NCBI GenBank assembly: GCA_050247155.1
Contig: JBFWUS010000007.1
Span: 1 to 64,000 of the forward strand
DNA length: 64,000 nt
Origin: Mesorhizobium_G sp050247155
GTDB lineage: Bacteria; Pseudomonadota; Alphaproteobacteria; Rhizobiales; Rhizobiaceae
Direction of reading: 5' to 3'
Shown: positions 8,785 through 16,631 of the stretch, piece by piece
How positions within the stretch are numbered: the stretch's first letter is position 1
How the letters are laid out: every line of letters starts with the position of its first letter
The notes under the pieces: model-generated
What the model saw: the letters and a program-made list of their open reading frames with translations, nothing else
Told to the model about the DNA's origin: nothing
Database searches by the model: none
Position numbers and translations under genes: made by a program

Positions 8785-8991
8785 ATGTGCTTCGGCATCG
8801 AAGCTGGCCTCGGCCTGTCGCTTCTGCCTATAGGCACGGCGGCCGGACGACGGGTTCGCCGGTATGCGCCGTTCGGCGCGGAGCTTCCCATGGCTGCGTC
8901 CATCCATGCAAGGGAGAAGATCGGGCCGGTGTCGCAACTGGTCGAGAATATGAGCGCCGTGCTGTCTGCCAGGCTCGAAACGATCGGTTGA
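8785..8991 (+). pseudogene. LysR-type regulator, C-terminal remnant
   Basis: The frame from about 8785 to the stop at 8991 reads like the last 68 residues of a LysR effector-binding domain: an IEAGLGLSLLPIGTAAGRRV segment matches the typical 'v.aGlGialLP...' strand-helix, and a terminal helix pattern (PVSQLVENMSAVLSARL) is where LysR proteins end. The helix-turn-helix and most of the ligand domain are absent; upstream DNA is the oppositely oriented deaminase gene. I infer a regulator truncated when the deaminase region was joined here. It could instead be coincidence, but the motif order argues against that. Confidence 0.55.
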
Positions 8992-9058
8992 GGGCGATCT
9001 TGACCAGAAAAGCGAACCGCCGCTTCAGTCGGCGCGTGCAAACTGCAAGAATGCGCCG

Positions 9059-10594
9059 ATGAGACGTGATCGCCCGATGCTCGAAAACTCGTTCAAGCTG
9101 GCCGCCATCTGGCTGGCCCTGCTGGCCGCCGTGGCCGGCGCGCTGGCGCTCTATCAACGTCACGCGCTGGTTGCCGAATTGGAGCAGGAAAGCAACGTCC
9201 TGCACCGGCTCGCCTCCCAGCGCGCGGACCAGCACGACGCACACCTGACGTCGCTGTCGGCAGTCGCTGTCGCGGCAGGCGCAGAGCGGCGCGACCTGTT
9301 CCTCGATGTCGCCGCGACCATCACCCGCTTCTATCCGCGCATCGACGAGATGTTGCTTGCGCCGCTCGATCCGCGGGCCGAGACGATCGGCACGGGACCG
9401 CTCGACCCCGCCACGGCGGACCTCGTCCGTTCGGCCGCCCACGCATCCGATGGCCAGGTTTCGCTGATGCCATATCCCGGCAAGCCCGACCATTACATCA
9501 TCGTCAAGCGCAGCCCCAACAGTGACGCGGCGCTCTATGGCTTGATGCTGGCGGTCGATGCGCGGAAACTGCTTGAGGATGCCGGGCCATTCTGGTTGAG
9601 GCCGGGCGTCATGCTGCGTCTGACCCTGCCGAACGGCCATCCTCTCGTCAGCCAGCCCGAGAGAACGCCGGCGATCCGGTTTTCCAAAGTGCTGAGCAGC
9701 GCCTCCCAGCCGCTATTGCTTGAAACCGGAACCGACGTCGGGTTTGCCGACCTGTTGCCGCCTCGGCGCACCGCGCTGGTCCTTGTTCTCGCGAGCCTCA
9801 CCTATCTTGCAATCCTCGGCGTCCTGCGCCAGCGGGCCCGTGCACGCGTCGCCGTGGAGCAGGCGCGGCTCAGCGCGCTGGAGACGCGCCTTGCCCACGC
9901 ATCGCGGGTCAACACACTCGGCGAGATGGCGAGCGGGCTGGCGCACGAGTTGACGCAACCGCTCACCGCGATCCTGGCGCAGGCGCAAGCCGGCCGACGG
10001 TTGCTCGACCGGGGCGACGCTGCTGCGCTCGCATCAGTGTTCGATGACACGGTGAGCCAGGCGCGCCGCGGCTCGGCCATCCTGGAACGATTTCGCAATT
10101 GGTCGCGGCCGCAACGCGCGATGGTCGTGTCGATCGACTTGGGCGATACGCTGCGCAATGTGCAGGCGCTGCTGGCGCAGGAGGCGGCGGCGCAGGGCGT
10201 GCGGCTGGATTTCGCCATGCCGCAACAGCCTGTCACCGTCGTGGCCGATCCGGTGGAAATGGAGCAGGTCGCGTTCAACCTCGTCCGCAACGCTATCGAG
10301 GCGTCTGGCGGCGGAGCCGAAGCCGGCCTGGTCTCCATCACGCTGACGCAGGATTCCGGTCGGGCCTTGCTGGAGATATCCGATAACGGACCCGGAGTCG
10401 CAGAAGACTTGCGGCCGCGGCTGTTCACGCCGTTCACGACGACGCGCGCCGATGGCACCGGGCTTGGGCTGGCGCTTAGCCAGCGCCTCGTGGAACGCGC
10501 CGGTGGGGAGATCGCACTGGCCGACGGCGGGCCGGGCGCGACCTTTCGTGTCGTCCTGCCGCGCAGCGAAGGCGCCATGGAGGCCGCGCAGTGA
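9059..10594 (+). CDS. Two-component sensor histidine kinase
   Basis: A 511-residue membrane sensor kinase. A transmembrane helix at about 13-33 and a second at 239-256 enclose a periplasmic sensor domain of ~205 residues that I do not recognise. The cytoplasmic part has the H-box NTLGEMASGLAHELTQPLTAI with phosphate-accepting His296, N-box FNLVRNAIEAS, G1 ISDNGPGV and G2 GTGLGLALSQRLVE, an FixL/DctB-like (HPK4) arrangement. Its 3' end overlaps the response-regulator start by 4 nt (GTGA), so the two are translationally coupled. The next gene encodes a secreted HbpS/GlcG-like protein that could be the periplasmic partner or a target. Confidence 0.9.
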   Translation: MRRDRPMLENSFKLAAIWLALLAAVAGALALYQRHALVAELEQESNVLHRLASQRADQHDAHLTSLSAVAVAAGAERRDLFLDVAATITRFYPRIDEMLLAPLDPRAETIGTGPLDPATADLVRSAAHASDGQVSLMPYPGKPDHYIIVKRSPNSDAALYGLMLAVDARKLLEDAGPFWLRPGVMLRLTLPNGHPLVSQPERTPAIRFSKVLSSASQPLLLETGTDVGFADLLPPRRTALVLVLASLTYLAILGVLRQRARARVAVEQARLSALETRLAHASRVNTLGEMASGLAHELTQPLTAILAQAQAGRRLLDRGDAAALASVFDDTVSQARRGSAILERFRNWSRPQRAMVVSIDLGDTLRNVQALLAQEAAAQGVRLDFAMPQQPVTVVADPVEMEQVAFNLVRNAIEASGGGAEAGLVSITLTQDSGRALLEISDNGPGVAEDLRPRLFTPFTTTRADGTGLGLALSQRLVERAGGEIALADGGPGATFRVVLPRSEGAMEAAQ

Positions 10595-11199
10595 GCCGTC
10601 CCGTCTATCTGGTCGACGACGACGAGGCGGTGCGCCGGGCGCTCGGGCTGCTTCTTTCCACGGTCGGCATAGACGCCAGGGGCTTCGCCGATCCGCAGAC
10701 CTTCCTGGCGCAGGCGCCGAAGCTCGACCCCGGCTGTCTGGTCCTCGATATCCGCATGCCCGCGATTTCCGGGTTGAAGCTGCAGGAAAGGCTCAACAAA
10801 CTGGGTATCGACTGGCCAACCATCATCATTTCAGGCCACGGAGACATCGAGGCCTGCCGGCGTGCCTTCCGCAACGGCGCGATCGATTTCCTGTCCAAGC
10901 CGGTTGACGAGCAAGACCTGATCGACGCCATCCAGAAGGGCCAGCAGGCGCTGGAGCGCAGGCTGCGGCAACGCGCCGAGAAAGCCGAGACGCTGGCGCT
11001 GCTCGCGGCCCTCAGCCCGCGCGAGCGTGAAGTTCTCGACCGCATCGCCCAAGGCTTCACCACACGCCAGATCGCCGAAGGGCTCGGCCTTTCGCCGCGC
11101 ACCGTCGAAAGCCACCGCGCCGCGATTGGCGCGAAGCTCGGCACGACCTCGCAGGCCGAGATGACACGCCTATGGCTCGAAGGTCGCGAAGCTCCGTAG
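10591..11199 (+). CDS. FixJ/NarL-type response regulator
   Basis: A 202-residue regulator. The receiver domain (about 1-120) has the acidic pocket DDD (9-11), phospho-acceptor Asp53 (VLDIRMP) and conserved Lys103 (LSKPV). A LuxR/FixJ helix-turn-helix follows at about 141-195 (LSPREREVLDRIAQGFTTRQIAEGLGLSPRTVESHRAAI). The GTG start overlaps the kinase stop. The stop codon itself sits in a perfect palindrome (11194-11207) that could be an operator for the next gene. Phosphorylation by the cognate kinase at 9059-10594 is inferred from pairing. Confidence 0.91.
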   Translation: MSRPVYLVDDDEAVRRALGLLLSTVGIDARGFADPQTFLAQAPKLDPGCLVLDIRMPAISGLKLQERLNKLGIDWPTIIISGHGDIEACRRAFRNGAIDFLSKPVDEQDLIDAIQKGQQALERRLRQRAEKAETLALLAALSPREREVLDRIAQGFTTRQIAEGLGLSPRTVESHRAAIGAKLGTTSQAEMTRLWLEGREAP

Positions 11200-11236
11200 A
11201 ACTACGGAATCCCGCGTAAAGGCTACGAATACCGGC
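11194..11236 (+). promoter_or_regulatory. Palindrome plus repeated ACGAAT/ACGGAAT motif upstream of HbpS-like gene
   Basis: CCGTAGAACTACGG (11194-11207) is a perfect 6-bp inverted repeat with a 2-nt centre, covering the response-regulator stop. It overlaps a two-copy motif, CTACGGAAT (from 11202) and CTACGAAT (from about 11223), one to two helix turns apart. The only gene downstream encodes the exported HbpS-like protein. I infer a binding site for the adjacent FixJ-like regulator; no -35/-10 pair is clear. Confidence 0.45.
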
Positions 11237-11289
11237 CGTCCGATGCGCTCGCTAACTTCTCTCCATCAACCGGAAAGGAGAACTCACCG

Positions 11290-11775
11290 ATGATCCGCAA
11301 CTTCGTCTTGGCCGCCGCTCTTCTCTCTCCGCTGGCGGCCACCGCACAGGAACTGCCAACGGCCCCATATCTGCCGCTCGAACTGGCGGCCAAGGCCGCC
11401 GATGCCGCGCTGAAAGCCTGCGTCGCCGAAGGTCACAATGTCAGCGTCGCCATAGTTGCGCGCGATGGCTCGACCAAAGCTCTGCTGAAGGCCGACAATT
11501 CCGGCCCGCACACCGCGGCGAGCGCCACCGGTAAGGCTTTCACTTCGGCCGCGATGGGCCGCGATACCGCCGGCCTCGCAGAATTCATAGCGTCCAAGCC
11601 GGCCAATGACGGCCTGCGCGACATGGATGCTCGCATGGTGATCCAGGCCGGCGGCTTGCCGGTGAAGTTTGGCAAGGCCCTAGTCGGCGGCATTGGCGTG
11701 GGCGGCGCGCCCTCGGGCGACATTGACGCCAACTGCGCCGCGGCCGGGTTGAAGGCAATCGGCGCAGGCGAATAG
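11290..11775 (+). CDS. Secreted HbpS/GlcG-family haem-binding-like protein
   Basis: A 161-residue protein with a classical signal peptide (about 1-20, cleavage after ATAQ), followed by a single GlcG/HbpS (DUF336) domain: LAAKAADAALKACVAEGHNVSVAIVARDG, a SGPHTAASATGKAFTSAAMG segment, and a C-terminal GGIGVGGAPSGDIDANCAAAGL. The family includes HbpS, an extracellular haem-binding partner of the SenS-SenR two-component system in Streptomyces. Here the gene directly follows a kinase/regulator pair after 90 bp with its own AGGAG site, so a sensing or stress role is plausible but inferred. Haem ligands are not identifiable by eye. Confidence 0.82.
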   Translation: MIRNFVLAAALLSPLAATAQELPTAPYLPLELAAKAADAALKACVAEGHNVSVAIVARDGSTKALLKADNSGPHTAASATGKAFTSAAMGRDTAGLAEFIASKPANDGLRDMDARMVIQAGGLPVKFGKALVGGIGVGGAPSGDIDANCAAAGLKAIGAGE

Positions 11776-11797
11776 TCTGTCGCCACGTGGTGATGAT

Positions 11798-11821
11798 GCG
11801 ACCCGCTGGTCTGCGGGTCGC
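11798..11821 (+). terminator. Strong hairpin after HbpS-like gene
   Basis: A perfect 9-bp stem (GCGACCCGC at 11798-11806, GCGGGTCGC at 11813-11821) with a 6-nt loop starts 23 bp after the stop codon. No long T-run follows, so strength as an intrinsic terminator is uncertain. The rest of the stretch to 12139 (about 320 bp, more A/T-rich toward 12000-12120) shows no gene, repeat or RNA that I can recognise. Confidence 0.55.
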
Positions 11822-12139
11822 TCCCTGGCCAGAGGCGCCGCTAAACGGCGCATAGTCATCGTTTGCGGCTTGCCTACCATGACATCCTTCGCACGAGCAG
11901 AGCCGCGCCATCGCGCGCTGACATGGACGCCTAGGGCGCCGACCAGCGTTACGACGAAAATCATCAGGAGCCGCCCGCTCGGCTGTCGTCCAGCGCCGAC
12001 GCCGCTGCACCGAGGTTATCACTTTAACATGCGACGAATGGGAGAATGGATCAGAAGTCATAGTCATAATCATAGACGTATGCCTATGCCTTATCTGCTA
12101 TGCCGGCTGGCCGTCAAAACAGCCTGCGCTCCATTCCGA

Positions 12140-13870
12140 TCATGTCAACAGAATGTCAGCCATTCGCTCGCCTATGATTACCGTTGGAGCCATAGTGTTG
12201 CCAGTTGACACTTGAGGCATGACGGATGCGTCAGCGATTGAAAGACCCTCGACGCCATAGACAGAAAGATGCCCGTCGACGACCGACATCTCATCTCTTC
12301 CCATTTTGCAGGTACAGCTTTCGTGGAAATACGTGCCGGCCGCGTTTCTGGCAAAGTCTTGCATCTGCTTCGCATCGAGAGACCCAGGCATGACTTCGCG
12401 CTTCACGAAAGGCTTCATCACATCCGAATTGCCGACCTCTCGGCACAACTCTATCCCACGCAGCACGGCCTTTAGGTCCGCTGGATCGGAAAGGAACTGA
12501 GCGTTCACCCGCGCCATCGTCTTCGGGTCCGACGAAGTCAGGTGGACACGCCCGCGGCTCTTGGGCCTGACAAGTCCGGGTGCAATTGTCCAGGCACCGG
12601 GCGGCGGCTGGAACTTCGGACCCGTCACTTCAGAGGCATAAGGGACCTCGATCTGAAATGGCTGCAGGTCGGGTGTGACCAGCGAATTATCACTTTTCCA
12701 GAAGAATGTTGCTTCAGCGAGATTGTTGGCCGGGGGCAGCGCTTCGTTGTATTCCCAGATGCAACCCGCGACGAGGACGTGATCCTGAAAGTTGCGGCCG
12801 ACTCCCGCAAGCTTCACTTTCGTCTCAATACCGTGAGCCTTGAGCTCATCTTCGTCGCCAATCCCCGACAACATAAGGATCTTCGGCGTATTGATTGCAC
12901 CCGCCGATACGATCACGCGGCTGGATGCCATGGTCGACTGCACGTGGCCGTCCTTGACAAAAGTTGCGCCGGTGACGCGCGTTCCCTCCATCGTCAGCCC
13001 GATCACCTCCGCCCCGGTGAGCAGGGTCAGGTTTGGCCTGCGCAAGGCTGAGTACAGGTAGTCTTGCGCAAGATTCACGCGGCGACCCTCGCGGATGCGG
13101 AGATTGGCGATGGATGCGCCACCCGCGCCTTCCATCATGATGCCGTTCATGTCGTCGAACGCCGGGATGCCAACGCTGTTGGCGGCGGCAACCATTGCAG
13201 GAGCTATGGCCGCAGGGTTCTGGGCCGGCGTTACCCAGAGGCGACCTCCCTTGCCGCGACGCTCTGGGTCAGGAGCGCCTTGCCAATCCTCGATCCGTTT
13301 GTAGATTTCGAGAACGGAAGCATAGTTCCAGGCGTCATCTCCCGTCTCGGCAGCCCAGAGGTCGAAGTCGTTCTTGTGGCCGCGAGCCCAAACCGTTGCG
13401 TTTACCGATGAGCCACCCCCTACGACCTTGCCCATTGGAAGAATTAGCGCGCGCCCGTTCACGGCCGCAGAGGGGTCGGCTGTGTGACCCCAATCTCGGT
13501 CGGAACGGATGTTGGTTGGCCACACACCTGGATCAAGGACCGCGTCGGCTTGGTCGGTACCGCCCGCCTCGAGCAACAGGACCTGGGCATCGGACTCGGT
13601 CGCCAAACGGCCTGCCACGACTGCCCCGCCGCCACCGCTTCCAATGACGATAAAGTCATAAGAGGGCTTCAAGTTCTGGGCATTGTACAGCTGAGTGACG
13701 GCTGCATCGCCGCCGTCCTGCGCCATAGCTTGGACAGCGATCTGAGAAACGCCTATGGCAAGCGCCATCTTCATAAATTGCCGTCGACCGATGCTGCCGC
13801 GATATAGCGCCGCCTCCAGCACGTTTAAGCGGTCACCCTGCTGCAGCCCGAAATTGATCGGCAATTTCAT
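12140..13870 (-). CDS. GMC-family oxidoreductase with Tat-like leader
   Basis: A 576-residue FAD oxidoreductase. Near the N-terminus is a GRRQFMKMALAIGVSQIAVQ stretch followed by AMAQ, which looks like a twin-arginine export signal, so a periplasmic location is likely. Then come the FAD motif YDFIVIGSGGGGAVVAGRLA, GMC signature 1 (GKVVGGGSSVNATVWARG), signature 2 (SAGAINTPKILMLSGIG), and the C-terminal active-site HESCTCKMG and STGNTMAPTVIIGERMADIL. I start at 13870, where GGAGAGG lies upstream; the in-frame extension to 13930 is unsupported. The substrate is unknown (alcohol or sugar type). It has no operon partner; its 5' flank is a 314-bp gene-less stretch. Confidence 0.85.
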   Translation of the reverse strand: MKLPINFGLQQGDRLNVLEAALYRGSIGRRQFMKMALAIGVSQIAVQAMAQDGGDAAVTQLYNAQNLKPSYDFIVIGSGGGGAVVAGRLATESDAQVLLLEAGGTDQADAVLDPGVWPTNIRSDRDWGHTADPSAAVNGRALILPMGKVVGGGSSVNATVWARGHKNDFDLWAAETGDDAWNYASVLEIYKRIEDWQGAPDPERRGKGGRLWVTPAQNPAAIAPAMVAAANSVGIPAFDDMNGIMMEGAGGASIANLRIREGRRVNLAQDYLYSALRRPNLTLLTGAEVIGLTMEGTRVTGATFVKDGHVQSTMASSRVIVSAGAINTPKILMLSGIGDEDELKAHGIETKVKLAGVGRNFQDHVLVAGCIWEYNEALPPANNLAEATFFWKSDNSLVTPDLQPFQIEVPYASEVTGPKFQPPPGAWTIAPGLVRPKSRGRVHLTSSDPKTMARVNAQFLSDPADLKAVLRGIELCREVGNSDVMKPFVKREVMPGSLDAKQMQDFARNAAGTYFHESCTCKMGRDEMSVVDGHLSVYGVEGLSIADASVMPQVSTGNTMAPTVIIGERMADILLT

Positions 13871-14184
13871 TGCTAATCCTCTCCAACTGGACGATTGGAG
13901 CGGATGCATCGGTCTCGACCTGACTGGCACGCCGATGCCTTCCCCTCACGGTAAGAACGCCAGGAATTTCTTCCCGGATTGATGGCCGCTCCCTCACAAG
14001 CGCCGGCCATTGGAATTGTAAGTCGACGTCAGCTTTTCAGATCGAATTGAACCCACCAATGCCTGGCTTGGTATTGTGCAATATCTATCAGGTTCGCGAG
14101 CGTTCTTGAGACTGCGAAGAACTGCGTCGAGCATTGATCGACACGTTCGGCAGTCGAACCGGACGCAGATAAGATATCCTCTCG
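13871..14184. other. Gene-less stretch (314 bp)
   Basis: Lies between two leftward genes and must contain the promoter of the exported GMC oxidoreductase and the end of the epoxide hydrolase transcript. I see no convincing hairpin, repeat, operator or small reading frame. Confidence 0.4.
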
Positions 14185-15303
14185 TCAGAGGCCGAGATCT
14201 CCGGCGAACCCCCGTAGGTCTGCGGCCAAAAGGTCGGGCCTCTCGAAACCTGGGAAGTGGCCGCCTGCTGGCATATCCGTCCAGCGGGTGACGTCATACC
14301 AGCGTTCGCCCCAGACACGCGGCGCCGGGAGGATGTCTTTCGGAAAGATCGCAACGGCAACCGGGATGCCGTGCTTTGGTGGTGGAGACATCACACCGGC
14401 ATCGCGGAAGGCCTCATGATAGAGATAAAGGGATGAGCCGATCGTGCCGGTCGCCCAATAGATCGTCAGCAAGGTGCAGATCGTGTCGAGCGGCAGGCCA
14501 CCGTCGCCGTCCGTCCAGGCATCGAGCTTTTCAACAATCCAGGCAGCAAGGCCGACCGGTGAATCGGCGAGCGCCGCAGCGATGGTCTGCGGCTTGCTGC
14601 CGTGAAGCATCGCATAGGCTCCCTCCTGCATCCGCCAAACCTCTGCGGCGCCAAGATAGGCTTCTTCGGTCGATGTGATATCGGGCGGGCGGGGATAGAA
14701 CCAGTTGACGTTCATCATATGCACGCCAAGTACCCTGTCGGCGTGGTTTGCGCGCAGCCGCTCGACCACGCCCGCGCCCATGTCGCTACCGTGCGCAAGA
14801 AACCGGTCATAGCCAAGCCCCACCATCAGATCGGTCCACATCGCTGCGATCCGGCTGATGTTCAGCCCAGGTGCCTGTGGCAGGCCGGAAAAACCGTAGC
14901 CGGGCAGCGACGGTATGACGACATCGAAGGAGAGGCCCTCCACCGACTCCGTCAACAAGGGGATCAGCGGCAACAACTCCACAAAGCAGCTCGGCCAGCC
15001 GTTCGTCAACACAAGAGGAATGCTGTTCGGGCTTTTGCCACGCACGTGGATGAAGTGAATGGGGGTGCCGTCGATCACTATGCTGAAGGCAGGCACCGCG
15101 TTGATCGCCGCTTCTGCCTTGCGCCAGTTGAAGGACTGCCAGTGGTTCACGATCTGTCGCAAGCGTGCACCGGCAAGGCCGAGATGAGCCGCGGGCGCGG
15201 GCAGGACATCGGCGATCCGGCTTTCGGCAAGGCGGCGACGAAGGTCTGCGAGCATGTTGTCTGACATAGCGATTCGGAAGGGTTCTGGCGCTGTGATGGG
15301 CAT
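14185..15303 (-). CDS. Epoxide hydrolase, alpha/beta-hydrolase with EHN domain
   Basis: A 372-residue protein with the N-terminal EHN region (PFRIAMSDNMLADLRRRLAESR) that typifies microsomal-type epoxide hydrolases, then the alpha/beta-hydrolase core. Seen: oxyanion-side motif LTNGWPSCFVE in place of HGWP, nucleophile motif HGSDMGAG with Asp near 174, SLPGYGFSGLP, and the C-terminal GGHFPGFERPD with catalytic His near 349. It would hydrolyse an epoxide to a diol via an ester intermediate. I prefer the ATG at 15303 (MPITAPEP), which has AAGAGA upstream; 15369 is an in-frame alternative. It is divergent from a LysR gene that probably controls it. Confidence 0.85.
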   Translation of the reverse strand: MPITAPEPFRIAMSDNMLADLRRRLAESRIADVLPAPAAHLGLAGARLRQIVNHWQSFNWRKAEAAINAVPAFSIVIDGTPIHFIHVRGKSPNSIPLVLTNGWPSCFVELLPLIPLLTESVEGLSFDVVIPSLPGYGFSGLPQAPGLNISRIAAMWTDLMVGLGYDRFLAHGSDMGAGVVERLRANHADRVLGVHMMNVNWFYPRPPDITSTEEAYLGAAEVWRMQEGAYAMLHGSKPQTIAAALADSPVGLAAWIVEKLDAWTDGDGGLPLDTICTLLTIYWATGTIGSSLYLYHEAFRDAGVMSPPPKHGIPVAVAIFPKDILPAPRVWGERWYDVTRWTDMPAGGHFPGFERPDLLAADLRGFAGDLGL

Positions 15304-15398
15304 GGGATCTCTTGCTGCCGTTGATACGCAGCAGTTTCTGGCCGCTCTTCGGTGGGATTGAAATTGCATATCAACGTCGATCCTCTATTCATGAATGA

Positions 15399-16292
15399 AT
15401 GGCGAAGCCGTATCCTGACTGGTCTCTCTATCGCTCCTTTCTCGCCGTGCTGCGGGAAGGGTCGCTATCAGGTGCGGGGCGGGTGTTGGGGCTTAGCCAG
15501 CCGACGCTCGGTCGGCATGTCGCGGCACTGGAAACGGCCCTTGGCCACAGCCTGTTCACCCGCTCGCAGGACGGGCTTCTGCCCACTCAAGCAGCGGAAG
15601 CGCTGCGCCCGAAGGCAGAAGCGCTGGCGGCAGCGGCCGAAGCACTTTTGCGCGCAGCATCCGGACTGCCTGGCGACGATGTAGGCACCGTTCGCATCAC
15701 GGCTAGCGAGATCATCGCCGCGGAGGTCCTCGCCCCCGTCCTTGCCGAACTGCAGGAGGAACACCCGGGCATCGTCGTGGAACTCGTCGTCAGCAACCGT
15801 CTGGAGAATCTCCTGCGGCGCGATGCCGATATCGCGGTGCGCATGACCTCGCCGCAACAAGAGGCGCTGCTGGTAAGACGTATCGGCGACGTGGATTTGG
15901 GGCTCTTCGCGGCACCCCATTATCTCGCGCGCCGGCCTGCGCCGGAAAACGTGGCGGCGCTGTTTGCGCGGCATGCCATCGTCGGCTTTGATGTTGCGTT
16001 GCCCTATACGCGGACCTTCCAGTTTGACGGCGAGCCCGTGACGCGCGAGCGCTTCTCGCTGCGCACGGATAGCGACGTAGGCCAGTTCGCCGCCATTCGC
16101 GCCGGCTGCGGTATCGGTGTCTGCCACGGACCGCTTGCCCGGCGCGAAAAGCTGCTGCCAGTTCTGCCGCAAGCATTTTCGCCAAAGGTCGGCATGTGGC
16201 TTTGCATGCATGAGGACCAGAAGACCGTTCCCCAGTGCCGCCTCGTCTTCGACAGGCTGGCGGATGGGCTCAAGGTCTATGTCAGGAGCTGA
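15399..16292 (+). CDS. LysR-family transcriptional regulator
   Basis: A 297-residue regulator. N-terminal winged helix-turn-helix at about 10-65 (FLAVLREGSLSGAGRVLGLSQPTLGRHVAALETALG), then the two-lobed effector domain from about 90 (GTVRITASEIIAAEVLAPVLAELQEEHPGI). A perfect ATTCATGAAT palindrome (15387-15396) ends 2 nt before the ATG, and the Shine-Dalgarno site is weak, which would allow autoregulation to hinder translation or transcription start. It is divergent from the epoxide hydrolase gene over 95 bp; control of that gene is inferred from arrangement. The effector is unknown. Confidence 0.9.
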   Translation: MAKPYPDWSLYRSFLAVLREGSLSGAGRVLGLSQPTLGRHVAALETALGHSLFTRSQDGLLPTQAAEALRPKAEALAAAAEALLRAASGLPGDDVGTVRITASEIIAAEVLAPVLAELQEEHPGIVVELVVSNRLENLLRRDADIAVRMTSPQQEALLVRRIGDVDLGLFAAPHYLARRPAPENVAALFARHAIVGFDVALPYTRTFQFDGEPVTRERFSLRTDSDVGQFAAIRAGCGIGVCHGPLARREKLLPVLPQAFSPKVGMWLCMHEDQKTVPQCRLVFDRLADGLKVYVRS

Positions 16293-16297
16293 GACTT

Positions 16298-16411
16298 CTC
16301 GGCAGGCGCGCCACTTCGCGGCCATCTTCAAGTCGATCCCGTGACGTTTGGCCTTGTCGTTTCGCGCGACGGACCGCTTCTGTCGTCGTGGCCGGCGGCC
16401 AGATGACCTCG
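16298..16411 (-). pseudogene. Decayed transposase N-terminal fragment (IS481-like)
   Basis: Reading leftward, one frame gives TTTEAVRRAKRQGQTS and, after a frameshift, another gives AKRHGIDLKMAAKWRA. Together they match the start of a transposase type common in rhizobia, in which a 'TTTEAVRRAIQxSQxSL' segment is followed by an 'AKRYGINPKTVAKW' helix-turn-helix (family pattern recalled, not searched). Only about 40 codons remain, with no catalytic DDE part and no terminal repeats visible. The rest of the intergenic stretch to 16631 shows nothing recognisable. It marks an old insertion between the LysR gene and the cyanophycin locus. Confidence 0.5.
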
Positions 16412-16631
16412 GGCGACGTCTTGAAGTGCGTCGCCCTGTTTCGCCTGGGGACAAGTTCCCCTGGTGCCGCCGCATGCCTCTTGGTCGGCTGAGACAGTCG
16501 TGTGATGAAGCGAATCTGCTTGCGATCCGCGGTTTGGCTCGTCTATCTGGAAGGCAATTCGGACGGCCCGCGTGGACGACTGGTATCTCTAGCTTAGGCC
16601 CGCGGGCTCCGAAAAGGCGTGCAACAGAAAG

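Noticed and set aside
14076..14291. Short rightward frame in the gap before the epoxide hydrolase gene
   Set aside because: Basic low-complexity translation, no ribosome site, and partly antisense to the hydrolase.
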